From NCBI RefSeq assembly GCF_043944905.1, contig NZ_JBIMSN010000118.1:1-64000 (forward strand): a stretch of DNA of 64,000 bases, read 5' to 3'. The translations under genes were made by a program, and so were the position numbers. Every line of letters starts with the position of its first letter. The first letter of the stretch is position 1. This stretch comes from Antrihabitans spumae. GTDB taxonomy: Bacteria; Actinomycetota; Actinomycetes; Mycobacteriales; Mycobacteriaceae. Of the stretch, positions 1-8,560 are shown piece by piece. Below the pieces are notes generated by a model. It did no database searches and had not been told where the DNA came from. It saw only the letters and a program-made list of their open reading frames with translations.

Positions 1-292
1 CGAACAACGCCGAAAACACTCGCCGCTTGACTCTTAAAGCCTAGGGATGTCTCACGAGCAGCGAAGCTGCCGATATGCCGGTTAGGCCGGGCGCAAAGAA
101 GACCGTATGCTGTTACCGCGGTCTGTGCACGTGCAGATCGACTTCGCGCGCCCGCAATATTGCGCCGACGGCTGGTCCTGTTCGATTCCGAGCTTTCGCT
201 CGATTTCTTGCATGTCCGTCGGGTAGCGGGTGCCAGGGCAGGAGTCCACCGACATCCTGCGACAACCGGCAACAGGAAAGAGATACACAGCC
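1..292 (+). promoter_or_regulatory. leader upstream of rpsB
   Basis: No gene is supported here; the short ORFs are antisense or out-of-frame shadows. The stretch should contain the rpsB promoter and a long 5' leader, as is usual for S2 operons, many of which are autoregulated by S2 binding the leader (family knowledge, not shown here). I cannot point to a convincing -35/-10 pair. The ribosome-binding site is the purine-rich AGGAAAGAG about 10 bases before the ATG at 293. Confidence 0.4.
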
Positions 293-1180
293 ATGGCTGT
301 CGTAACCATGAAGCAGCTGCTTGACAGCGGCGCTCACTTCGGGCATCAGACCCGTCGTTGGAATCCGAAGATGAAGCGATTCATCTTCACCGATCGCAAC
401 GGCATCTACATCATCGACTTGCAGCAGACGCTGACGTACATCGACAAGGCGTACGAATTCGTCAAGGAGACCGTTGCCCACGGCGGCACCGTCCTCTTCG
501 TCGGTACCAAGAAGCAGGCCCAGGAGTCCATCGCGGCCGAGGCGACCCGTGTCGGGATGCCTTACGTGAACCAGCGCTGGCTCGGCGGCATGCTCACCAA
601 CTTCTCCACCGTGCACAAGCGCCTGCAGCGCCTCAAGGAACTCGAGGCGATGGAGCAGACCGGTGGCTTCGAGGGACGCACCAAGAAGGAAATCCTCATG
701 CTCACGCGTGAGATGACGAAGTTGGACCGCACCCTCGGCGGTATCCGTGACATGGCCAAGGTGCCGTCGGCGATCTGGGTCGTCGACACCAACAAGGAGC
801 ACATCGCCGTCGGCGAAGCTCGCAAGTTGAACATCCCGGTCATCGCGATCCTCGACACCAACTGCGATCCCGACCTCGTCGACTACCCGATCCCGGGTAA
901 CGACGACGCGATCCGCTCGGCCGCACTGCTCACCAAGGTCGTCGCGTCTGCGGTCGCCGAGGGCGTGCAGGCTCGTGCCGGACTCAACACCGCGGACGAC
1001 GCCAAGCCTGAGGTCGGAGCGGGCGAGCCCCTCGCCGAGTGGGAGCTGGAGCAGTTGGCCGGCGCAACCCCCGCGGTAGCCGAAGCGCCTGCAGCGGAAG
1101 CGGTTACGGCCGCTGCCGATGCACCGGCAGTCGAAGCACCCGCGGCCGAAGCGCCTGCAGAAGCAGCCGCAGAAGCCTGA
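293..1180 (+). CDS. rpsB: 30S ribosomal protein S2
   Basis: Structural protein of the small ribosomal subunit; S2 joins late and bridges head and body near the mRNA exit. The 295-residue product starts MAVVTMKQLL and carries the S2 signatures GAHFGHQTRRWNPKM near residue 11 and the later blocks QRWLGGMLTNF and IPGNDDAIR. The last ~50 residues are an Ala/Glu/Pro-rich tail (repeated PAAEAPA), a low-complexity extension common in actinobacterial S2. The ATG at 293 was chosen over the upstream in-frame 230 because it has a purine-rich RBS and gives the family N-terminus. It is followed by tsf 183 bp downstream, the universal rpsB-tsf pair. Confidence 0.98.
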   Translation: MAVVTMKQLLDSGAHFGHQTRRWNPKMKRFIFTDRNGIYIIDLQQTLTYIDKAYEFVKETVAHGGTVLFVGTKKQAQESIAAEATRVGMPYVNQRWLGGMLTNFSTVHKRLQRLKELEAMEQTGGFEGRTKKEILMLTREMTKLDRTLGGIRDMAKVPSAIWVVDTNKEHIAVGEARKLNIPVIAILDTNCDPDLVDYPIPGNDDAIRSAALLTKVVASAVAEGVQARAGLNTADDAKPEVGAGEPLAEWELEQLAGATPAVAEAPAAEAVTAAADAPAVEAPAAEAPAEAAAEA

Positions 1181-1236
1181 TCGACACCGCCCTGATCGGC
1201 CGATCACGATCGGATGACCAGTGCGCAGTATTCACC

Positions 1237-1269
1237 TTGCCGACCATTCCACGCTGGAATGGTCGGCAA
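1237..1269 (+). terminator. strong rpsB-tsf intergenic hairpin
   Basis: A perfect 15-bp stem with a 3-nt loop (TTGCCGACCATTCCA, CGC, then the complement). No T-run follows, so it may be a partial terminator, an RNase processing site or an mRNA stabiliser that sets the S2 to EF-Ts ratio rather than a simple stop. The structure is seen directly; the role is inferred. Confidence 0.6.
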
Positions 1270-1296
1270 AGGTGGGTCCAGGACTTCTCGCAAAAT

Positions 1297-1325
1297 CAAG
1301 TACCTAGAAGCAAGTTACCTAGAAG
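1297..1325 (+). repeat. tandem direct repeat in the tsf leader
   Basis: Two adjacent near-identical units, CAAGTACCTAGAAG and CAAGTTACCTAGAAG, followed by a third degenerate unit (CTAGTACTGAAG). They lie between the intergenic hairpin and the tsf RBS (AAGGAGG, around 1347-1353). The function is unknown. Confidence 0.6.
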
Positions 1326-1363
1326 CTAGTACTGAAGAACAAGTACAAGGAGGCTCGCCACAG

Positions 1364-2188
1364 ATGGCGAATTACACCGCCGCTGACGTCAAGCGGCTCC
1401 GCGAGCTCACCGGCGCAGGAATGCTGGCCTGCAAGAACGCACTCGCCGACAACGACGGCGATTTCGACAAGGCCGTCGAGGAACTGCGCATCAAGGGTGC
1501 GAAGGACGTCGGCAAGCGTGCCGAGCGTACGACCGCCGAAGGCCTCGTCACCGCAAAGGGTGGCGTGCTCCTCGAGATCAACAGTGAGACCGACTTCGTC
1601 GCGAAGAACGCCGAGTTCCAGGAATTCGCCGATTCGGTAGTCGCGACGGCAGCCGAAGGCAAGCCTGCCGACCTCGACGCCCTCAAGGCACTCGATCTCG
1701 GTGGCAAGACCGTCGACACCGCTGTGCAGGAACTGTCGGCGAAGATCGGCGAGAAGCTCGAGCTTCGTCGCGTCGTCTCCTTCGACGGACCCGTTGCCAC
1801 CTACCTGCACAAGCGCAGTGCCGATCTGCCGCCCGCAGTCGGCGTGCTCGTCGAGTACACCGGCGAAGGCGAAGCAGCGGCAGAGGCCGCTCGCGGTGCC
1901 GCGATGCAGATCGCAGCGCTCAAGGCGAAATACGTCACCCGTGACGAGGTCCCCGCGGACGTCGTCGAGAACGAGCGTCGTATCGCCGAGCAGACCGCCC
2001 GCGAAGAAGGCAAGCCCGAACAGGCGCTTCCCAAGATCGTCGAGGGTCGCGTCAACGGCTACTACAAGGACGTCGTGTTGCTCGATCAGTCCTCGGTCCA
2101 GGACTCGAAGAAGAGCGTCAAGGCGCTGCTCGAAGAAGCAGGCGTGACGATCACTCGTTTCGCTCGTTTCGAGGTCGGCCAGAGCTGA
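1364..2188 (+). CDS. tsf: translation elongation factor Ts
   Basis: Guanine-nucleotide exchange factor that regenerates EF-Tu-GTP in the cytoplasm. The 274-residue product begins MANYTAADVKRLRELTGAGM, the UBA-like N-terminal domain, followed by the EF-Ts signature blocks ACKNALADNDGDFDKAVE and LEINSETDFVAKN. The in-frame upstream extension (from 1214) includes leader and hairpin sequence and lacks homology, so the ATG at 1364, preceded by AAGGAGG, is preferred. A rho-independent terminator follows about 30 bp after the stop, closing the rpsB-tsf unit. Confidence 0.98.
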   Translation: MANYTAADVKRLRELTGAGMLACKNALADNDGDFDKAVEELRIKGAKDVGKRAERTTAEGLVTAKGGVLLEINSETDFVAKNAEFQEFADSVVATAAEGKPADLDALKALDLGGKTVDTAVQELSAKIGEKLELRRVVSFDGPVATYLHKRSADLPPAVGVLVEYTGEGEAAAEAARGAAMQIAALKAKYVTRDEVPADVVENERRIAEQTAREEGKPEQALPKIVEGRVNGYYKDVVLLDQSSVQDSKKSVKALLEEAGVTITRFARFEVGQS

Positions 2189-2218
2189 GCCGGCTCGACG
2201 ACCCACGATCGAGTTCAC

Positions 2219-2256
2219 GAACCCCGCGCCACGATTTCTGTGGCGCGGGGTTCGTG
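2219..2256 (+). terminator. rho-independent terminator after tsf
   Basis: A 14-bp GC-rich stem (GAACCCCGCGCCAC with its complement at 2240-2253) with a 7-nt loop, followed by GTGCTTTT. This is a classic intrinsic terminator, and it separates rpsB-tsf from pyrH. Confidence 0.85.
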
Positions 2257-2431
2257 CTTTTCCAGCCCTGCTGCCGGTTTGTCGGCCGCGTGAGGCAAGA
2301 TGTTGGGTGCCGTCCACGGGATTTGCCCTCGGGTCGGCCCTTTTGTGAAACGGCACTTTTATCGACACAGCAGTTTTCGGCACAGCACTGTGACGATGCA
2401 GCGACTTTCGCCCACGGAGATCGAGGAGACG

Positions 2432-3178
2432 ATGACCCTAACGGCTGACGGGACAACGCCGAACGACGACAGAGCAGGCTTCCGTCGCGTTGTCCTCAAG
2501 CTCGGCGGCGAGATGTTCGGCGGTGGCCAGGTCGGGCTCGATCCCGACGTTGTCCAAAAGGTTGCCGAGCAGATCGCGGCGGTCGTTCGCTCCGGCGTTC
2601 AGGTCGCAGTCGTGATCGGTGGCGGCAACTTCTTTCGGGGCGCCGAACTCGAAGAGCGCGGCTTGGTCCGCGCGCGCTCCGATTACATGGGCATGCTCGG
2701 AACCGTGATGAATTGCCTGGCACTGCAGGACTTCCTGGAGAAGCAGGGCGTGCAGACCCGAGTTCAGACCGCAATCACGATGGGTCAGGTCGCCGAACCT
2801 TACCTGCCGTTGCGCGCTCGCAGACACCTCGAGAAGGGCCGCGTCGTCATCTTCGGGGCCGGCATGGGTATGCCGTACTTCTCGACGGATACAACGGCGG
2901 CGCAGCGTGCTCTCGAGATCGGTGCCGAGGTCGTTTTGATGGCCAAAGGTGTCGACGGCGTGTATTCGGCCGACCCGCGAGTCGACCCCAACGCGACGCT
3001 TTATACCGAGATCACCCACCGTGAGGTCATCGAAAAGGGCTTGAAGGTCGCCGACGCGACTGCGTTCAGCCTGTGTATGGACAACCAGATGCCGATGCTT
3101 GTGTTCAATCTGCTCACCGACGGGAATATCGCACGAGCGGTGTCCGGTGAGAAGATCGGAACACTGGTCAGATCTTGA
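2432..3178 (+). CDS. pyrH: UMP kinase
   Basis: Phosphorylates UMP to UDP in pyrimidine nucleotide synthesis; an amino-acid-kinase-fold hexamer, cytoplasmic. The 248-residue product has the nucleotide-binding start VLKLGGEMFGGG (actinobacteria have LGGE where many bacteria have LSGE), the glycine loop VIGGGNFFRG and the C-terminal DATAFSLCMDN block. The ATG at 2432 follows GGAGATCGAGGAG. An upstream in-frame ATG at 2394 is possible but has a poorer RBS. It is followed by frr 58 bp downstream, the usual pyrH-frr pair. Confidence 0.96.
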   Translation: MTLTADGTTPNDDRAGFRRVVLKLGGEMFGGGQVGLDPDVVQKVAEQIAAVVRSGVQVAVVIGGGNFFRGAELEERGLVRARSDYMGMLGTVMNCLALQDFLEKQGVQTRVQTAITMGQVAEPYLPLRARRHLEKGRVVIFGAGMGMPYFSTDTTAAQRALEIGAEVVLMAKGVDGVYSADPRVDPNATLYTEITHREVIEKGLKVADATAFSLCMDNQMPMLVFNLLTDGNIARAVSGEKIGTLVRS

Positions 3179-3236
3179 TCCGCGACCGTAGCGGTTCCGA
3201 ACAGGACCCTCGGCGCACGATATTGGAGGAACTGCC

Positions 3237-3794
3237 GTGATAGACGAAGCGCTCTTCGACGCCGAGGAAAAGATGGAGAAGGCCGTCTCCGTGGTGAAGG
3301 ACGAGCTCGGCTCCATCAGAACAGGTCGAGCGAACGCCGGAATGTTCACGCGCATCGTCATCGACTACTACGGCAGCATGACGCCAATCACGCAGCTCTC
3401 CAGCATCAACGTGCCCGAGCCGAGAATGGTCGTCATCAAGCCGTACGAGCAGTCGCAGCTCGGGCCGATCGAAACCGCGATCCGAAACTCCGATCTCGGT
3501 GTGAATCCGACCAACAACGGCGACATCATCCGCATCTCGGTGCCGCAGCTGACGGAAGAGCGTCGACGCGACCTCGTCAAACAGGCAAAGTCGAAAGGCG
3601 AAGACAGTAAGATTTCGCTACGCAACGTCCGCCGGAAAGCAATGGACGAGCTCTCGCGCATCCAGAAAGACGGCGAAGCCGGCGAAGACGACGTGAGTCG
3701 TGCGGAGAAAGAACTCGACAAGACAACCGCGCGGTACGTCGCAATGGTCGACGACCTGGTCAAGCACAAGGAAACCGAGCTGCTCGAAGTGTAA
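3237..3794 (+). CDS. frr: ribosome recycling factor
   Basis: Works with EF-G to split post-termination ribosomes. The product is 185 residues, the normal family length, beginning MIDEALFDAEEKMEKAV with the conserved VKDELGSIRTGRANAGMF and the C-terminal block LTEERRRDLVKQAK. The start is GTG at 3237, 6 bases after a perfect GGAGGA. It probably forms one transcript with pyrH and cdsA. Confidence 0.98.
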   Translation: MIDEALFDAEEKMEKAVSVVKDELGSIRTGRANAGMFTRIVIDYYGSMTPITQLSSINVPEPRMVVIKPYEQSQLGPIETAIRNSDLGVNPTNNGDIIRISVPQLTEERRRDLVKQAKSKGEDSKISLRNVRRKAMDELSRIQKDGEAGEDDVSRAEKELDKTTARYVAMVDDLVKHKETELLEV

Positions 3795-3838
3795 GGCGCA
3801 GGGTTGCGATCGAAACGACGGGTAAAGCGACGGGGTAT

Positions 3839-4846
3839 ATGACGGTGACGACTGACGACGGCAAGGCGAGCAGCGGCGCTCCCGGCGAAGTGACATTCGC
3901 CGAGCCGAGTTCGGTCGATGCGGCGACGCACGACACCCCCGTGAACACCGCAACACAATCCGCCCCCATCGCGGGCCCGGAGCCTGCCGCGGACCCAGGC
4001 AAGTCCGCCGCGGCGCAGGATGCAGCGAAGTCCAAGGCCGGCCGCAATTTGCCTGCGGCTGTGGCTGTCGGTGGCAGCCTCGGTATTTCCCTCGTTCTGA
4101 TCCTCGTGTTCGTGCCGAAGGTGCTCGTCGGCGTTATCGCCGTTGCGTTGGCCATAGCGACGTGGGAGGTCGCGCGTCGCCTGCGCGAAGCCGATGTGCT
4201 CGTCCCGCGAATTCCGCTGATTCTCGGTGGGCAAGCCATCATGTGGTTCGCGTGGCCGCACGGTCCGGTCGGCGTTCTGGCCGCGTTCGCGGGCACGGTG
4301 CTCGTCTGCATGGTCTGGCGCCTTTTCGATCACGGTCTTCGGGTCGCGCCCCAGAATTTCCTCCGCGATACGTCCATCACTGTGTTCGTCGCGGCGTGGC
4401 TGCCGTTGCTCGCCGCATTCGCGATCCTGCTCCTGTTGCAGGAAGACGGCGCAGGCAAGGTGTTGTGTTTCATGATCGGCGTCGTCTGCTCCGACGTGGG
4501 TGGCTACGCGGCAGGTGTGTTGTTCGGCAAACATCCGATGGTTCCCGCCATCAGTCCCAAGAAGTCGTGGGAGGGCTTCGTCGGATCACTCGTGTTCTCC
4601 GTCATCGGTGGCCTGCTTACCGTCACCTTGATCCTGGACGCGAACTCGTTGATAGGCGTGCTGCTCGGTGTCTCGCTCGTTGTGGTCGCCACCCTCGGCG
4701 ACCTGATCGAGTCCCAGGTCAAGCGCGAACTCGGCATCAAGGACATGGGAACGATGTTGCCCGGCCACGGCGGCATCATGGACCGACTCGATTCGATGCT
4801 TCCGTCGGCGTTCGTATCGTGGGCAGTGCTTACCGCCTTCGTCTGA
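3839..4846 (+). CDS. cdsA: phosphatidate cytidylyltransferase
   Basis: Integral membrane enzyme making CDP-diacylglycerol from phosphatidate and CTP, the branch point to all phospholipids. The 335-residue product has a ~70-residue Ala/Pro/Ser-rich cytoplasmic N-tail, then about eight hydrophobic segments. It ends with the CDP-diglyceride synthase signature: GDLIESQVKRELGIKD followed by PGHGGIMDRLDS. Order frr-cdsA is conserved in mycobacteria. The methyltransferase gene starts 7 bp after its stop, suggesting co-transcription. Confidence 0.95.
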   Translation: MTVTTDDGKASSGAPGEVTFAEPSSVDAATHDTPVNTATQSAPIAGPEPAADPGKSAAAQDAAKSKAGRNLPAAVAVGGSLGISLVLILVFVPKVLVGVIAVALAIATWEVARRLREADVLVPRIPLILGGQAIMWFAWPHGPVGVLAAFAGTVLVCMVWRLFDHGLRVAPQNFLRDTSITVFVAAWLPLLAAFAILLLLQEDGAGKVLCFMIGVVCSDVGGYAAGVLFGKHPMVPAISPKKSWEGFVGSLVFSVIGGLLTVTLILDANSLIGVLLGVSLVVVATLGDLIESQVKRELGIKDMGTMLPGHGGIMDRLDSMLPSAFVSWAVLTAFV

Positions 4847-4853
4847 GGGCTGG

Positions 4854-5585
4854 GTGAATGAGGGCTCCGTGAAGCCGACGCGTTCCGTCATACCCAGTCC
4901 GAACATCTGGCATTGGCCGCAGGTCTACGAGCTGGAGAACAAGTGCCAGGACGTCGACGGTGCGGTCTTCTCCGCGCTACGACGCCGGGCGGACTGGACG
5001 GGTCGCGATGTGCTCGACATCGGTTGCGGTTCGGGTTTTCACCTGCCGCTGTTCGCGGCCGATGCCGCGTCGGTGATCGGAGTCGAACCACACCGGCAGT
5101 TGGTGGCAGCGGCAGCGCAACGCGTCGGGCACCTTGCCGATGTGCAGGTCCGCCGGGGGAGTGCGGAGTCGTTGCCGCTCTCCGACAGCTGTGTCGACAT
5201 CGCCCACGCCCGCACCGCCTACTTCTTCGGCCCCAAATCCGCACCCGGGATAGCCGAAGCGTTTCGAGTGCTGCGTCCGGGCGGGGTGCTGATGATCGTC
5301 GACCTCGACGCAACCGCCCATCCGTACGGCAGGTGGATGCGCAGGGACCTGCCCGACTACGACCCCGACGCCATCGAGACCTTCTTCACCCGAGCAGGTT
5401 TCGATACAGCACGGGTCGACACCAGGTGGTCGTTTCCGGATCGTGAGTCGCTGCGGTCGGTGCTCGGCATCGAGTTCACCGCAGCAACAGCAGCATTCGC
5501 CTACGCGAGCACACCCGGACTTGCACTCGACGTGCGCTATCGCATCCACACGAGGAGCAAACCGAGCGGGCTGCTGCTCGGCTAG
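4854..5585 (+). CDS. class I SAM-dependent methyltransferase
   Basis: A 243-residue predicted cytoplasmic methyltransferase of the UbiE/Methyltransf_11 type. The SAM-binding motif I is VLDIGCGSGFHLPLF (residues ~46-60), motif II is around GSAESLPLSD, and the post-II block is RVLRPGGVLMIVD. The substrate is unknown. GTG start at 4854. The stop codon lies inside the first unit of a 15-bp tandem repeat shared with the convergent CitE-like gene. Read-through of the TAG would add repeat-encoded residues. Confidence 0.8.
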   Translation: MNEGSVKPTRSVIPSPNIWHWPQVYELENKCQDVDGAVFSALRRRADWTGRDVLDIGCGSGFHLPLFAADAASVIGVEPHRQLVAAAAQRVGHLADVQVRRGSAESLPLSDSCVDIAHARTAYFFGPKSAPGIAEAFRVLRPGGVLMIVDLDATAHPYGRWMRRDLPDYDPDAIETFFTRAGFDTARVDTRWSFPDRESLRSVLGIEFTAATAAFAYASTPGLALDVRYRIHTRSKPSGLLLG

Positions 5586-5625
5586 GACCAACCCCGCTAG
5601 GACGAACCCCGCTAGGACAAGCCGA
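5581..5625. repeat. 15-bp minisatellite at convergent gene ends
   Basis: Three tandem 15-bp units: GCTAGGACCAACCCC, GCTAGGACGAACCCC, and GCTAGGACAAGCCGA. The TAG in unit 1 is the stop of the methyltransferase, and the reverse-strand TAG in unit 3 is the stop of the CitE-like gene. Confidence 0.85.
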
Positions 5626-6490
5626 GCGTCGCGGCGAAGGCGGTCACCTTCAGTGCTTTCGCGAGTCGCGGCCGGTCGCTGCCGTCCTTGACGTTCTCCC
5701 CGTTTTCACCCAGCTCGGCGAGGACCTCGCGGGCCCACACGATGTCGGCCGGGCTCGGACTCAGGGCGCGGTTGACGGGTATCGCCTGCGACGCATGCAG
5801 GCAGAGGCGCCCTGCCATACCCATCGAGAACGAGATCGCCGAATCGCGCTCCAGGATGCTCTCGTTGGCGGAGACGGTCGGCCCGTCGATCGGACCAGGC
5901 AATTTGGCTGCGCGACTGGTGATCACGAGCCGCGCCCTCGGGAAGGCCATGGCCATCGGGTCGTCGCTCATACCGGTGTCGCGGCGGAAGTCGCCGCTGC
6001 CGAAGGCGAGCCGGAACGTGCTGTCGGATCGGGCGATCTCCGGAGCGGCTTCCAGTCCCATGGCAGATTCGATGAGGGCGACGATCGGGGTGCCGTCGGG
6101 CAGGCGGTCTTCGGTTGCGTCGACCTGGAAGCCGCTCTCGGTCTTGGCGAGCATGATTCCGGAGACACCGGGAACCGACGACAGTGCAGCAAGGTCGTCG
6201 GCCCAGTACTCGGTTGTCGCGTCGTTGATGCGGACCCAAGCGTTGCCGCCGTTCGCGAACCACTCGACGACCCGTTCGCGTGCCGCCTTCTTTCCGCTTG
6301 CCGCGACGGCGTCCTCCAGATCGATGATCACCGCATCGATCTCGGCCGCGGGATCGGGTGTGAACGCGTCCGGTGCGGTAGCCGGAACGAGGAGCCACGA
6401 ACGAGCAAGCTTCGGTGGGACGACCGCGACGCCCGCCGTCGCGGCAGCCCTGGTGCTGTGGGCTTCTTGACTCGGCTGGGTAGTGGTCAC
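5612..6490 (-). CDS. HpcH/HpaI aldolase/citrate lyase family protein (CitE-like)
   Basis: A 292-residue protein of the CitE/malyl-CoA lyase-like fold. Evidence is RSWLLVPATAPDAF at the N-terminus, VIIDLEDAVAASGK (acidic metal-ligand region), VRINDATTEYW, IMLAKTESG and LIESAMGLEA. Stand-alone CitE-like proteins in actinobacteria act on CoA or keto-acid C-C bonds, but no citrate lyase alpha/gamma subunits are nearby, so the substrate is unassigned. GTG start at 6490 with GAGGAG 7 bases upstream. Both ends of the gene lie next to 15-bp minisatellites. It runs in the same direction as the LapA-like gene upstream. Confidence 0.8.
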   Translation of the reverse strand: MTTTQPSQEAHSTRAAATAGVAVVPPKLARSWLLVPATAPDAFTPDPAAEIDAVIIDLEDAVAASGKKAARERVVEWFANGGNAWVRINDATTEYWADDLAALSSVPGVSGIMLAKTESGFQVDATEDRLPDGTPIVALIESAMGLEAAPEIARSDSTFRLAFGSGDFRRDTGMSDDPMAMAFPRARLVITSRAAKLPGPIDGPTVSANESILERDSAISFSMGMAGRLCLHASQAIPVNRALSPSPADIVWAREVLAELGENGENVKDGSDRPRLAKALKVTAFAATLGLS

Positions 6491-6541
6491 ATCAAGCTCC
6501 TCGTCTTCTCAGGCCAGGTAGATCCGGCGCGTGTCCCTGCT

Positions 6542-6585
6542 TGTTCGAATCCGGCCTGTTCGAATCGGGCCTATTCAATCAGGCC
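6542..6585. repeat. 15-bp minisatellite upstream of the CitE-like gene
   Basis: Three tandem units: TGTTCGAATCCGGCC, TGTTCGAATCGGGCC and a 14-base diverged TATTCAATCAGGCC. They lie in the 149-bp gap between the two minus-strand genes. The unit differs in sequence from the 5581 repeat but has the same 15-bp period. Confidence 0.75.
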
Positions 6586-6639
6586 TCTGCAAATCATTGC
6601 GCCGCTTGTGACGTCTCGAGTGCGCTTGGTGCAATCCGA

Positions 6640-6978
6640 CTACATCCGTTTGGCTTGTTTCCTGATCTGGAAGATCCGCGCTCCGCCGACCATCGCCATG
6701 ATGAGGGCGCCGAGGATCGATGCGAGGAGGACTGCGATTCCGATGGGAAGGTTCATCTGCCAGAACAGGATGTCGATCTGCGCAGGATCGAGGTTCTGCA
6801 GAATGAAGATGAGCAGCACGATGCCGACGAGTGCGCTGACCACCAGGCCGACCCACGTGTAGCCGACTCTGGTCTGCTGGATCTTTCGCGAGGATTTCGT
6901 TGGCAGGTCCGACGCGGGTGGAGTCGTGAGCAGCGGGTCCTGCTCGTGCGGGGGGAGTGGCTCGTATGGCGTCGACAT
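6640..6978 (-). CDS. small LapA-domain (DUF1049) membrane protein
   Basis: A 112-residue protein starting MSTPYEPLPPHEQDPLL. It has a polar N-tail, two hydrophobic helices (VGLVVSALVGIVLLIFIL and the IGIAVLLASILGALIMAMVGG region) and a basic C-terminus (RIFQIRKQAKRM). The internal LQNLDPAQIDILFWQMNLPIG is the LapA/DUF1049 pattern, in which the loop ends in a conserved hydrophobic-Trp segment. The role in actinobacteria is unknown. The ATG at 6978 is preferred over the long in-frame extension, which runs into the divergent rlmN. Confidence 0.7.
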   Translation of the reverse strand: MSTPYEPLPPHEQDPLLTTPPASDLPTKSSRKIQQTRVGYTWVGLVVSALVGIVLLIFILQNLDPAQIDILFWQMNLPIGIAVLLASILGALIMAMVGGARIFQIRKQAKRM

Positions 6979-7083
6979 TGTTCGATCATGACCGAGCGCC
7001 AGGTCGAATGCACGCGCTTCGAGGTGGGTCGGATTGTCTCGATTCGGATTACACGTGCCTGCGGTGGGACAATGGTTGTCACT

Positions 7084-8193
7084 ATGGCTGTTTCGCTCCC
7101 TCTCGTCTTCGATGCACCCCGCCGCGGCATGCCGCCGCGACACCTGGCCGACCTCGATTCCACCGAGATGCGCGCAGCTGTCCAAGAGTTGGGGCTGCCT
7201 GGTTTCCGGGCGGATCAGCTTGCGCGGCAGTACTACGGGCGGCTCGAAGCCGATCCGGAGAAGATGACGGATTTGCCTGCTGCCGTGCGCGAAAAGGTTG
7301 GTGCCGCGCTGTTTCCGCCGTTGCTCACCCCGGTCAAGCACGTTGCGTGCGATGGGGGCGAGACGCGAAAGACGTTGTGGAAGGCGGGTGACGGCACGCT
7401 CCTGGAGAGCGTGCTGATGCGCTATCCCGACCGGGCGACGCTGTGCATCTCCAGCCAGGCCGGTTGCGGTATGGCCTGTCCGTTCTGCGCGACCGGCCAG
7501 GCTGGGCTGACCCGCAACCTGTCGACGGCAGAGATCGTCGATCAGGTACGTGCGGCCGCAGCCGCGTTGCGCGACGGCGACATCGCGGGTGGTCCTGGTC
7601 GACTGTCGAACGTCGTCTTCATGGGTATGGGCGAGCCGCTCGCCAATTACAAGCGGGTGCTTGCGGCGGTCCGTCGTATCACCTCGCCCGCTCCGGACGG
7701 TCTGGGTATCTCACAGCGGTCGGTGACGGTGTCGACCGTCGGCCTGGCGCCTGCGATCCGCAAACTTGCCGACGAGGGTCTGTCGGTGACGTTGGCGGTC
7801 TCCCTGCACACGCCGGACGACGAACTCCGCGACACCCTCGTACCGGTGAACAATCGGTGGTCGGTGAAGGAGGTGCTTGACGCTGCGAAGTACTACGCGG
7901 ACCAGACCGGGCGACGCGTGTCGATCGAGTACGCCCTCATCAAGGAGATCAACGACCAGCCGTGGCGTGCCGACATGCTCGCGACCAAGCTGCGCAAGGC
8001 ACTCGGCTCACGTGTGCACGTGAATCTGATTCCATTGAATCCGACTCCGGGAAGCAAATGGGACGCCAGCCCGAAGCCGGTGGAACGCGAGTTCGTCCGC
8101 CGGGTACTTGCCCAGGGTGTGTCCTGCACGGTTCGTGACACCCGCGGCCAGGAAATTGCAGCAGCCTGCGGACAGTTGGCCGCAGAGAACTAG
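7084..8193 (+). CDS. rlmN: 23S rRNA (adenine-2503-C2)-methyltransferase
   Basis: Radical-SAM enzyme that methylates A2503 of 23S rRNA and A37 of some tRNAs, tuning peptidyl-transferase fidelity. With the start at 7084 the product has 369 residues and the CxxxCxxC cluster motif GCGMACPFC at Cys128/132/135. Other blocks are VVFMGMGEPL, STVGLAPAI and the C-terminal SCTVRDTRGQEIAAACGQL with the Cys pair used in catalysis. The start is uncertain: ATG at 7072 is also in frame, and neither has a good RBS. The last 4 bases overlap the convergent DUF2631 gene. Confidence 0.95.
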   Translation: MAVSLPLVFDAPRRGMPPRHLADLDSTEMRAAVQELGLPGFRADQLARQYYGRLEADPEKMTDLPAAVREKVGAALFPPLLTPVKHVACDGGETRKTLWKAGDGTLLESVLMRYPDRATLCISSQAGCGMACPFCATGQAGLTRNLSTAEIVDQVRAAAAALRDGDIAGGPGRLSNVVFMGMGEPLANYKRVLAAVRRITSPAPDGLGISQRSVTVSTVGLAPAIRKLADEGLSVTLAVSLHTPDDELRDTLVPVNNRWSVKEVLDAAKYYADQTGRRVSIEYALIKEINDQPWRADMLATKLRKALGSRVHVNLIPLNPTPGSKWDASPKPVEREFVRRVLAQGVSCTVRDTRGQEIAAACGQLAAEN

Positions 8194-8459
8194 CGGTCTT
8201 GGCGGCTGATGATCGCGTGGCGGATGAGAATTCCGAAGATCGCAACGGCGAATCCGACGAGGAAGAGGTCCTCGATCCTGCCGGTGTGGTTGCCGATGGT
8301 CATGGCGAGCAGCATCAGTGCGACGACGAATCCGGCGATCTGGGATGCACGCGGCGCTTCGCCGCTCCAACCCCATGCGGCGGACGGAACTTCGGCGGTA
8401 TCGACGTGATTTGCGACTACTGGATCGTTCTCGGCTGGATCCAACTCCGTACCGGCCAC
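8190..8459 (-). CDS. DUF2631 membrane protein (Rv2876-like)
   Basis: An 89-residue protein with a polar acidic N-half (EVPSAAWGWSGEAPRASQ) and two predicted transmembrane helices (IAGFVVALMLLAMTIG and LFLVGFAVAIFGILIRH). The family is restricted to actinobacteria and has no known function. Position between rlmN and dxr matches Rv2876 in M. tuberculosis. GTG start at 8459; the gene ends overlapping the rlmN stop on the other strand. Confidence 0.75.
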   Translation of the reverse strand: MAGTELDPAENDPVVANHVDTAEVPSAAWGWSGEAPRASQIAGFVVALMLLAMTIGNHTGRIEDLFLVGFAVAIFGILIRHAIISRQDR

Positions 8460-8560
8460 GGTCGCTCCTTAGTCTTTGCGTACCAACTGACGAATTCTCG
8501 CTCGCCATATCGTGACATACGACCGTTCGTCGTAGCTAGTAGGGCTCACCGTTCCGGATA

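Noticed and set aside
46..75. seventh copy of the 46-bp repeat at the window start
   Set aside because: Only TCTCACGAGCAGCG resembles the right end; the left arm and inner stem are missing.
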